Shown here: positions 1-6,780 of the stretch, one piece after another
Position numbering within the stretch: position 1 is the stretch's first letter
Layout: every line of letters starts with the position of its first letter
Source: Deltaproteobacteria bacterium
GTDB lineage: Bacteria; Desulfobacterota; DSM-4660; Desulfatiglandales; HGW-15
Direction: 5' to 3'
DNA: 6,990 bases
Assembly: GCA_016926135.1 (NCBI GenBank)
Contig: JAFGPH010000426.1
Coordinates: forward strand, 1 to 6,990
Position numbers and translations under genes: made by a program
The notes under the pieces: model-generated
Told to the model about the DNA's origin: nothing
Seen by the model: the letters and a program-made list of their open reading frames with translations, nothing else
The model's database searches: none

Positions 1-21
1 CACAGATCGGTCATGCTGCCG

Positions 22-82
22 TTCGCCCTGAGGTATCGAAGGGTGAATGCTCCGCTCATGCTTCGATACCTCAGCATGAGCG
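22..82. repeat. REP-like bipartite palindrome downstream of fdhA
   Basis: The core CTGAGGTATCGAAG (28-41) recurs as its exact 14-base reverse complement at 61-74. Each copy also sits in its own smaller hairpin: TTCGCCCT (22-29) with AGGGTGAA (40-47), one G-U pair, and CGCTCATGC (53-61) with GCATGAGCG (74-82), perfect over 9 bp. So the long stem and the two short stems exclude each other. Two inverted REP-like units side by side recall BIME elements. No T-run follows on either strand, so simple Rho-independent termination is not supported; mRNA 3'-end protection is possible. The rest of 1-123 holds no gene I can support. Confidence 0.7.
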
Positions 83-123
83 TTGATTATAGGTCTATTG
101 TAAAGGTTATTTCCTAACAGATC

Positions 124-2190
124 CTAAGCGCGTCCCGACCGGTGTGGATTCATGAGCTTTTGGGCCTTGACCGCGCTGACCTTGAACTCCGGGATTTTCG
201 CGATCGGATCAAAGGCCGGGTTGGTGAGCACATTGGCGGGGTTCTCACCAAAGTGAATGGGCAGGAAGAAGACCCCGGGTTTTACGCAACGGGTCAGCCT
301 GGCCGGAGCCTCCATCCTTCCCCGCCTGGAAGAGAGCACGAGGGTCTCCCCCTCCTGAATGTCCAGGACCGCGGCGTCCTCCGGGTTTATTTCAACGTAC
401 CCGGCGGTTTGCTCGATGTCCAGGTGCGGTGAGATTCTGGTCATCGTGCCGGTATGGTAATGGGCAAACATCCGCCCTGTGGTGAGGTAGTACGGATATT
501 CCCCGTCAGGCATCTCTGCAGGGTCCAGGTGGGCGACGGCATGAAACCTCGCCCTTCCATTTGCCCGTGGAAAACGGTCCTTGTGCAGATAGGGGGTGCC
601 TGGATGCGTTGGTTCAGGGCAGGGCCACATGAGACCGTCAAGACCCAGCCTCTCATAGCTCATGCCGGCATAGCTCGGGGTCAGGGCTGCCATCTCCCGG
701 AAAATCGCTTCGGCCGACTCATAGGTTGTCGCATGCCCCATGGCGTGGGCAAGCCTCGCGATAATCTCCCAGTCGGGGAGGCAGATGCCGATCGGTTCGA
801 TCGCCTTGCGGACCCTCATGCAACGTCGCTCCGAGTTGGTGAAGGTGCCTTCCTTCTCTGCGACAGAAGCAGCGGCAAAGACCACGTCCGCCACCTGGGC
901 GGTCTCTGAAAGGAAGAGATCCTGGACCACCAGGAGGTCGAGCTTGCGCAAGGCCTCGTCCAGGTGGTTCCAGTCGGGATCGCTCAGTTTGGGGTTTTCC
1001 CCGATCACATATAGGGCTTTCAATTTGCCCAGTTCCATGGCCGGGACCATATCGGTGATGGTGAGGCCCACCTGTGTCGAGAGTTTTCTTCCCCAGGCCT
1101 CGGAGAACCGCTCATTGGCCTTGGGATCCTGCACCGGCTGATATCCGGGATACACATTGGGGAGCCCGCCCATGTCGCACGCCCCCTGGACGTTGTTCTG
1201 GCCTCTCAAGGGATTCACCCCGCCGCTTCGAACGCCTACGTTCCCGCAGAGCAAGGCCAGATTGCAGCATGACTTGACGTTGTCCACGCCGGTGGAATGC
1301 TGTGTGATGCCCATGGCGTAAAGGAGGGAGGCCGGGCGGTTTCGGGCATAGACCTCGGCCATCCTCTTGATCTTCGGGGAATCGACCCCCGTGAGGGCCT
1401 GGACCCTTTCGGGGGTGTAATCGGCGAGGACCTTTTCGAGTTCGCCGTACCCCTCCGTTCTCGCCTCGATGTAACCCCGCGCCTGCCATCCATTCCTGAC
1501 AATCACATGCATCATGCCGTTCAACAGGGCCACGTCGCTCCCCAGACGGTGATTCACGGAGACATCGGCAAACCGGGCGAGTTGGATGTTCCTGGGGTCG
1601 GCCACGATGAGCTTGGCCCCCTTTTCCTTGGCCCGGTAGATCCGCCGGGCAATGAGGGGGTGGCACTCCGTGGTGTTGGAGCCGATCACGAAAACGCAAC
1701 GGGCATCCTCGATTTCCTCAATGGAGTTGGTCATGGCTCCGCTTCCGAAGGCGGCGGCAAGACCTGCCACCGTGGAAGAGTGTCAGAGCCGGGCACAGTG
1801 ATCCACGTTGTTCGTGCCCACCACGGCCCTGGCGAACTTCTGCGCCAGATAGTTTTCCTCGTTGGTCATCTTTGCCGATACGAGCACGCCCACGCTGTCC
1901 GGCCCGTGTTCCTTCAGAATGCCCTCGAGTTTTTTCGCCGTGAAGGTGAAGGCCTCCTCCCAGGAGCATTTTCGGAGTCTTCCCCCTTTCCTGATCAGGG
2001 GAGATTTCAACCGCAGGAAGCTGTTCACATGCTCATGGAGATTCCACCCTTTGATACAGAGTTTTCCCTCGTTCACGGGGTGTGTTTTCATGGGCATGGA
2101 CCCTGTCAGGCGGCCGTCGATGACCACGTGAAGGATCCCGCAACCTGTGCCGCAGTATGAACAAACGGAGGGGATGATCTTGCACTCCAT
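124..2190 (-). CDS. fdhA: Formate dehydrogenase catalytic subunit, selenocysteine-containing, cytoplasmic
   Basis: Reading the TGA at 1785-1783 as Sec136 gives 688 aa, close to E. coli FdhF (715). The ATG at 2190 follows GGGAGGTAGGGAAAGG. Visible features are the N-terminal [4Fe-4S] site C10, C13, C17, C45 (CSYCGTGC and LCIKG); the active site CARL-U136-H137-SS; the Arg of NPLRGQNNVQGACDMG at about R329, matching the catalytic Arg333 of FdhF; and the C-terminal molybdopterin-dinucleotide domain from about residue 565 (YYLTTGRMFAHYHTGTMTR). It catalyses formate = CO2 + H+ + 2 e- on a bis-MGD Mo or W centre. The absence of a twin-arginine signal places it in the cytoplasm. As last gene of the operon it probably supplies electrons to, or takes them from, the FdhB-like/MvhD/HdrA chain; this coupling is inferred from context. 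The stop is TAG at 126-124. Confidence 0.95.
1752..1772 (-). promoter_or_regulatory. Bacterial SECIS hairpin of fdhA
   Basis: On the minus strand CGGTGGCA pairs with TGCCGCCG (8 bp, one G-U) around the loop GGUCU. The loop begins exactly 18 nt after the UGA. The E. coli fdhF element, from memory, has the same GGUCU at the same 18-nt distance, and this loop is the SelB contact site. Confidence 0.88.
1783..1785 (-). other. In-frame UGA read as selenocysteine (Sec136 of FdhA)
   Basis: The codon lies in DHCARL-U-HSSTVAGL, the standard Sec site of formate dehydrogenases, followed by the catalytic His. Homology continues in frame on both sides. Its residue number is within four of Sec140 in E. coli FdhF. 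Confidence 0.97.
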
Positions 2191-2206
2191 CCTTTCCCTA
2201 CCTCCC
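2191..2206 (-). promoter_or_regulatory. Ribosome binding site of fdhA
   Basis: GGGAGGTAGGGAAAGG directly precedes the ATG at 2190. GGGAGG is a strong Shine-Dalgarno match, and the start gives the usual short lead before the CxxCxxxC motif. Confidence 0.75.
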
Positions 2207-2234
2207 TCGCTTCAACCTATCCTTTCATAGCCCC

Positions 2235-3044
2235 TCAGAGGGGTTTGGGTTCCAGCGTTACCTCGTCGCCCAGGACACTGAAGGGAGACTGGTCCCGATG
2301 GGTACCCGTCTGGTAGCCGAATTGGTCCTTCACGATGCCCTGGACCTTCCGGTAGAGCGCCCGAAGGGGAATCTCCGCGGGGCAGGCATCCTCGCACAGG
2401 CCGCAGTCCACGCACCTGCCGGCCATATGGACGGCCCTCACCAGATGGAAGAGGGGAACTTCGGGAGGAAGGACACCGGTTCCGATGAGATCAGGATGCT
2501 CGAGGCTGCACTCCTTGCAGAAGCAGACAGGACAAATGTTTCTGCACCCATAGCACTTCACGCACTTCTGGAATTCATACATCCACCGGACAAAACGTTC
2601 CCCCGGAGGAAGTCCGTCGAGTTCTTCGGTGCGGATGTTGGGGTTGATCCCAACCTCTTGCTTGTAAGGGCCGCATTGGGAACGGTTGAGGTAGGAGCAA
2701 TCGCCGTGTTCCTTCAGTCTGGAAGGACAGCATGTCAGCTGGAGTGTTCTCACGCGATCGGGGTCCACCTGGTTCCAGACGGCAAGGACATTCAGTGCCC
2801 TCTGATTGCAGTCCCGCGCAAGAAGACCCACCTTCACGCTGGAATCGCGGGCCAGGATCAACATGGCCAGTTTTTCCAGCGGATAGCGGGCAGGGCCTGT
2901 GACGAGTTCCTCCACATCTTCGATCCTTTCCGCGCTGAAGACATGGGGCAGGGGATGGCTTTCGACCATCCTGTAGCCCAGGAAGAGATCGACCAGCCCC
3001 TGCTCAAGCCACGTCCGAACCTGCTCTTTCTCCTCACCCTCCAC
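2235..3044 (-). CDS. FdhB-like iron-sulfur subunit linking formate dehydrogenase to MvhD-HdrA
   Basis: A 269-aa soluble protein with no signal peptide or membrane segment. It starts at GTG 3044, with AAGGGG six bases upstream; a TAA at 3089-3087 closes the frame above. The first 130 residues hold scattered Cys (C79, C105, C106, C116, C124); KVGLLARDCNQRALNVL recalls the C-terminal domain of F420-hydrogenase/FdhB beta subunits, a distant likeness. The second half binds clusters: C161, C164, C167, C171 followed at once by C174, C176, C179 (CVKCYGCRNICPVCFCKEC), then a classical set C211, C214, C217, C221 (CVDCGLCEDACP). Expected role: carry electrons between FdhA and MvhD/HdrA. The gene lies 56 bases after mvhD and 44 before fdhA. 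The final TGA is a true stop, since a TAG follows five codons later. Placement next to fdhA suggests the name fdhB, but I cannot confirm orthology. Confidence 0.85.
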   Translation of the reverse strand: MEGEEKEQVRTWLEQGLVDLFLGYRMVESHPLPHVFSAERIEDVEELVTGPARYPLEKLAMLILARDSSVKVGLLARDCNQRALNVLAVWNQVDPDRVRTLQLTCCPSRLKEHGDCSYLNRSQCGPYKQEVGINPNIRTEELDGLPPGERFVRWMYEFQKCVKCYGCRNICPVCFCKECSLEHPDLIGTGVLPPEVPLFHLVRAVHMAGRCVDCGLCEDACPAEIPLRALYRKVQGIVKDQFGYQTGTHRDQSPFSVLGDEVTLEPKPL

Positions 3045-3074
3045 CTTTCGCCCCTTCCATCCCTGACAGGACCA

Positions 3075-3101
3075 AAGAACTCCCCATTACCAGGAGTTCC
3101 T
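3075..3101 (-). other. Intergenic stem-loop between mvhD and the FdhB-like gene
   Basis: AGGAACTCC pairs with GGAGTTCTT (9 pairs including one G-U) around a 9-base loop, starting at the last base of the mvhD stop codon. No T-run follows, so it is not a Rho-independent terminator. It may affect mRNA processing or translation of the next gene, or have no role. Confidence 0.35.
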
Positions 3102-3652
3102 CATCCTTCCGGACACCCTTGCGCCCCCTCACCTCCTGCCTGCGCCGCGGCTTCGGCAGGCAGGGAACCCTCTCCCCCAACACCGGGGGAGAGGGCCGAT
3201 CCTGCCCCGTGCCCGATATGGAGATGAGGGGGGCTGTAGCACGCCGACAATGGCGAGGGTCCCCTGCTCCTGATTTTCTCCGTGAAGTCCGTGACCACCT
3301 GAACGAACCTCTGCGCTTCTGCCGATGAGATCCACGCCAGATGCAAGCGTCCTTCGATCCCGATGAACGCCAGCAGATCCTGCAGGAGGCTCACTCTCTT
3401 GATGGTCATGTAATTACCGTACAGGTAATGGCAGTCCCCGACATGTCAGCCGCCCACCAGGACGCCGTCTGCGCCTTGCTGGAAGGCTTTCAGGATGTGA
3501 TGGGGAGACACCGTGGCCGAGCACATGACCCTGATGCAGCGCACATTGGGGGGATATGCCAGGCGGCTAACCCCGGCCAGATCAGCGGCGCCGTAAGCGC
3601 ACCAGTTGCACAGGAAGGCGATAATTTTTGGCTCAAAACGGTCTTCTTTCAC
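3101..3652 (-). CDS. mvhD: MvhD/FrhD-type [2Fe-2S] electron-transfer subunit, selenocysteine-containing
   Basis: Reading the TGA at 3448-3446 as Sec69 gives 183 aa. The start is GTG at 3652, with AAGGAG seven bases upstream; the protein then begins close to the usual [13 protein letters not shown]. An ATG at 3703 in the same frame has no good site and adds 17 unconserved residues. Conserved residues visible are C15 and C18 (CNWC), C44 (VMCS), U69 and C74 in GG-U-HVGDCH, then a WIS-xxE-xxxF helix region to about residue 130. The family carries a [2Fe-2S] cluster and passes electrons from a hydrogenase or formate dehydrogenase to HdrA. Sec at this position is known in methanococcal VhuD and in BamF-type proteins. 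The family core is about 135 aa; residues 141-177 are encoded by a palindromic repeat element and are probably not functional. It lies 75 bases after hdrA. Confidence 0.92.
3124..3232. repeat. MITE/REP-like palindromic element inside the 3' end of mvhD
   Basis: The stretch is bounded by imperfect terminal inverted repeats: CCCCCTCACCTC at 3124-3135 and GAGATGAGGGGG at 3221-3232, matching at 11 of 12 positions. Inside are two further palindromes: CCTGCCTG (3135-3142) with CAGGCAGG (3157-3164), and an 11-bp perfect stem CCCTCTCCCCC (3168-3178) with its complement (3185-3195) around a 6-base loop. The CCCTCTCCC/GGGAGAGGG type of intergenic repeat is common in proteobacterial genomes. No target-site duplication is evident. 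It encodes roughly residues 141-177 of MvhD. With no second copy in the window, its repetitive nature is inferred. Confidence 0.6.
3413..3429 (-). promoter_or_regulatory. Predicted bacterial SECIS hairpin of mvhD
   Basis: On the minus strand ATTACC pairs perfectly with GGTAAT over 6 bp and closes the 5-base loop UGUAC. The loop starts 22 nt after the UGA, the same distance as in hdrA, and its second base is G. The stem is AU-rich, so it is weaker than the one in fdhA. Confidence 0.65.
3446..3448 (-). other. In-frame UGA read as selenocysteine (Sec69 of MvhD)
   Basis: The codon sits between GADGVLVGG and [11 protein letters not shown], which is the conserved G-C/U-H-xGDCH cluster motif of MvhD. 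Both sides are typical family sequence in one frame, so this is recoding rather than a stop. Confidence 0.92.
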
Positions 3653-3668
3653 CTTTCTTCTCCTTACC
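3653..3668 (-). promoter_or_regulatory. Ribosome binding site that decides the GTG start of mvhD
   Basis: GGTAAGGAGAAGAAAG immediately precedes the GTG at 3652, with an AAGGAG core at seven-base spacing. The competing ATG at 3703 has only a distant GGAAG. This supports the shorter protein. Confidence 0.75.
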
Positions 3669-3727
3669 CTCGGAAAGATTTCACCACCCGTCCAGGTCTG
3701 CATCGCGTTTTCATGCTTCCAGGGCGC

Positions 3728-6700
3728 CTAGCTCAGGGCGCTCCTGATCTGGGCATAGAGCTGCCGGTTGTCAAAACCGCAAAGGGTGATCGCCTCTGAA
3801 GGGCATGTGGCCGCGCAGGCTCCACACCCCTTGCACAGGGCTTCGTTCACTTCCGCAACCTTCTTTGCCTCGTTGAAGGCAATGGCCCCATAGGGGCAGA
3901 CATGGACACAACCCATGCATCCGGAGCAGAGATCATCCCGAATCTGTGAAACCACCCCTCCTACCCGGATGGTGGCCCTGCTCAGCAGGGTCGAGGCCCG
4001 AGAGGCGGCCGCCTGGGCCTGCGCCACGCTTTCATCGATGGGCTTCGGGTAGTGGGCCATGCCGCAGAGGAAAACGCCTTCCGAGGCGAAGTCGCAGGGG
4101 GCGAGTTTGGCATGGGCCTCCACAAAAAAGCCGTCCTCGTTCATGGGAACCTTGAAAAGGCGCGCAAGCCTTTCATCCCGGTAGGGCACGATGGCGGTTG
4201 CCAGGGTCAGCAGGTCGGCCTTGATGATCAGGGGCCGCCGGAGAACGGGATCGAACACCTCTATGGCCAGGCCTTCTTGCGTCGCCGTGACCCTAGGTTT
4301 GTTATCGAGGGAGAAGCGCACAAAGACGATGCCGCGGGTCCTCGCCTCGCGGTACAGGTATTCCCTTTCCCCATAGGTGCGGATATCCCGGTAAAGAATG
4401 AAGACGTCCATCTCCGGGTTGAGTTCTTTCAAATGAAGGGCACTCTGCATGGAATGGGTGCAGCACACCCTCGAACAGTAAGGTCTTGCCGGTTCCCTCG
4501 ACCCTACACACTGGATGAAAACGGCTGTTCCGGTCTCCCGTAGGGACGATGGATCGTGGCTGAGCCTCCAATCCAGATCGAGGTGGGTCATCACCCTGGG
4601 ATCTTCCCCGTAAAGATACTCATGGGGAATGTGTTCCTGTGCCCCGGTGGCGATGATGGCGACGCCGTGCTCCACCACCTCTTCCCGATCCCCGGTTCGC
4701 AGGGTTGCCCTGAAGTTGCCGACAAAACCCTCCAGCCCGGTCAGTTCCGTGTCCAGGTATGTCTTGATCGCGGGGTCGGATTCCACGGACTGGATCAGTT
4801 CATCCAGGGCCTTTTGCACGTCCTCGCCTTTCCACGTCCTGTCAAGGCGACGGGCTTGGCCGCCAAGCAGGGAAGCTTGTTCCACAAGACAGACCTGGTA
4901 ACCCTGTGTGGAAAGAGACCTGGAAGCGACCATGCCGGAGATGCCCCCTCCCACCACCAGGGCCCTGGGAGTTACAGGAACCTCCGACTCCCTCAAGGGC
5001 ATCATGAGGGCGGCCTTGGCGACGGCCATCCGGACAAGGTCCTTGGCCTTTTGCGTGGCGCTGTCGGGATCGGCCGCATGTACCCAGGAGTCGTGGTTGC
5101 GGATGTTGGCCATTTCCAGGAGGTACTTGTTGAGACCCGCCCCGACCAGCGTCTCCTGGAACAGGCCCTCGTGGGTCCGGGGGGTACAGGCGGCGATGAC
5201 CACCCTGTTCAGCCCTCGCTCATGGATTACCTTCTTCAGGGTGTCCTGGGTATCCTGGGAGCAGGTAAAGAGGTTTTGCTCCACATGCACCACACCGGGG
5301 AGCGAACGCGCATAGTCAGCCACCTCCGGTATGCGAACCACGCCGCCGATGTTGATCCCGCAGTGACAGAGAAAGACGCCGATCATCGGGGACATCCGAT
5401 CCACATCCCTTTCCAGGGGGAGGTGGACGATCCGGGTCTGGGTGTGGCGGGCCGAGGCCAGCAACTCCGTTGCCGCAGAGGCCGCGGCCCCCGCCTCGAT
5501 GACGGATTGAGGGATGTCCTTTGGCCCCTGAAAGGCGCCGCACACATAGATCCCTGCCCTGGAGGTCTTCACGGGTTCAAAGGTTCCCGTCCTGCAAAAG
5601 CGGCTCTCCGAGATCTCCACACCCAGGATTTCGGCGAGCCCGGCCATTTCGGTTGAAATTTCGATCCCTACGGATAGGACCACCATCTGGAAAATCTCTT
5701 CCTTCAGTTGTCCTTCCTCCGAGGCATATCTCACGGCCACGTCCTCGCTGCCCGGCACTCGGTGGAGGGAATGCACCCGGGAACGGATGAAGCGCACCCC
5801 ATGTTTTTTCTCGGCATCGTCACGGTATCTTTCAAAGTCCTTGCCGTGGGTCCGCATGTCCATGAAGAAGATGCCACAGTCAGGGTTCCCCCGGGCGTGC
5901 TCCTTGGCAATAACCGCCTCCTTGACGGCGTACATGCAGCACACGGAAGAACAGTACCCGTGATCACCGGGCCGAAACCCCCTGGAGCCAATGCACTGGA
6001 GCCAGGCGATGCTCCGGGGTTCCCGGAGATCGGATGGTCTCTTCAGGTTTCCCTGGTAAGGTCCGGTGGCGCTCAGGATGCGCTCAAATTCCATGCTGGT
6101 CACCACGTTGGGGTGACTTCCATACAGGGTGGTCTCCAGCCCGCTTGGATCAAAGGCCTTGAAACCCGGCGCCAGGACGAGTGCCCCTGCGTGGATTACC
6201 CGTCTTTGCTCCTTCTGGCCGAAGTCAACGGCCTCCGCGGGGCAAAACTTCTCGCAGGCCCGACACTTGCCCTTCAGGAAGTAGATACAGTTGTCCCGGT
6301 CAATGGCATACTTGAGGGGAACCGCCTGTGCATACTTCACGTAGGCCGCCCGGCGGGTGCTCAGGCTCTCGTTGAATTCGTCCGGAACCTTCTTGGGGCA
6401 TTTCTCCGCGCATGTCCCACAGGCGATGCATTTGGTCGTGTCCACGTACCGGGGGAGGGTGCGAATCGTGACCTCAAAGTCCCCTGCCTCTCCCTGGACG
6501 CCCTCGACCTCCGAGAGGGTCAGGATCTCGATGTTCAAATGCCGGCCGACCTCGACCAGTTTTGGAGAGAGAATTCACATGGAGCAGTCGTTCGTGGGGA
6601 AGGTCTTGTCCAACTGGGCCATGACCCCGCCGATGGCGGATGACTTCTCCACGAGGGTGACATGGAAGCCCGAGTTCGCCATATCGAGAGCGGCCTGCAT

Positions 6701-6769
6701 GCCGGCGATGCCTCCGCCGACCACCATGACGGATCCCTGCACCTTCGGTTTGGACTGGGCGGTTTTCAT
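3728..6769 (-). CDS. hdrA: HdrA-type flavin electron-transfer subunit, tandem, selenocysteine-containing
   Basis: Reading the TGA at 6577-6575 as Sec65 joins two frames into 1013 aa. The ATG at 6769 follows a good site, GGAGAAAGGGA. Module 1 (about 1-440) has a FAD Rossmann motif GGGIAG (18-23), the family motif [15 protein letters not shown] (Cys in most homologues at U65), an inserted ferredoxin region (C114, C117, C120, C124; C161, C169, C172, C176) and a QC/C-x3-CC cluster set (C259, C273, C277, C278). Module 2 (about 460-1013) starts with the HdrA N-terminal domain (C468, C470, C503, C528), then GGGISG (607-612), QC/C-x3-CC (C754, C765, C769, C770) and a C-terminal two-cluster ferredoxin (C948 to C958, C979 to C989). 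Module 1 lacks the N-terminal domain and module 2 lacks the DCSMU motif and inserted ferredoxin. Expected role: cytosolic FAD-based electron bifurcation or confurcation. QmoA/B is less likely, given the neighbouring mvhD and fdh genes. Confidence 0.93.
6542..6559 (-). promoter_or_regulatory. Predicted bacterial SECIS hairpin of hdrA
   Basis: On the minus strand, CTGGTCG and CGGCCGG form a 7-bp stem (two G-U pairs) closing the 4-base loop AGGU. The loop starts 22 nt after the UGA and has G in its second position. This fits the general bacterial SECIS rules (loop about 16 to 37 nt from the UGA, a G in the first two loop bases). The stem was paired by eye; no folding energy was computed. Confidence 0.65.
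6575..6577 (-). other. In-frame UGA read as selenocysteine (Sec65 of HdrA)
   Basis: The codon interrupts the invariant HdrA stretch DCS-x-C-ILxPK exactly at the second Cys of CxxC, and family homology continues in the same frame on both sides. Sec at this site is known in methanococcal HdrA. No frameshift is needed. Confidence 0.92.
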
Positions 6770-6770
6770 T

Positions 6771-6780
6771 CCCTTTCTCC
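6771..6780 (-). promoter_or_regulatory. Ribosome binding site of hdrA
   Basis: GGAGAAAGGG lies one base before the ATG at 6769 and gives a GGAG core 7 bases from the start. It fixes this start over the longer upstream frame, whose extra 43 residues look unlike any HdrA. Its first G is the last base of the upstream gene's stop codon. Confidence 0.8.

Noticed and set aside
1..123. CRISPR, tRNA or small RNA in the downstream gap
   Set aside because: Only the paired palindromes are seen; there is no repeat-spacer pattern and no tRNA-like cloverleaf.
2235..2237. The TGA ending the FdhB-like gene as a Sec codon
   Set aside because: Readthrough would add only five residues before TAG and there is no conserved motif.
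3101..3103. The TGA ending mvhD as a fourth Sec codon
   Set aside because: It lies after the repeat-derived tail, beyond the conserved domain, with no Cys/Sec motif around it.
3168..3195. Strong GC hairpin as a Rho-independent terminator
   Set aside because: It is inside the mvhD frame and is not followed by a T-run on the minus strand.
3653..3703. ATG at 3703 as the mvhD start
   Set aside because: It lacks a well-placed ribosome site and the extra residues are unlike the family; the GTG at 3652 has a strong AAGGAG site.
5708..6643. Long plus-strand open frame of 311 codons, and others at 454-909, 1297-2160, 2298-3227 and 4556-5656
   Set aside because: They lie antisense to clearly conserved genes and their translations show no family motifs; they are what high-GC codon use leaves on the other strand.
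124..6769. Three adjacent pseudogenes with nonsense mutations in fdhA, mvhD and hdrA
   Set aside because: Each break is a UGA, never UAG or UAA, each falls on a known Sec/Cys site, and the rest of every protein is intact with a SECIS-like hairpin after the codon.
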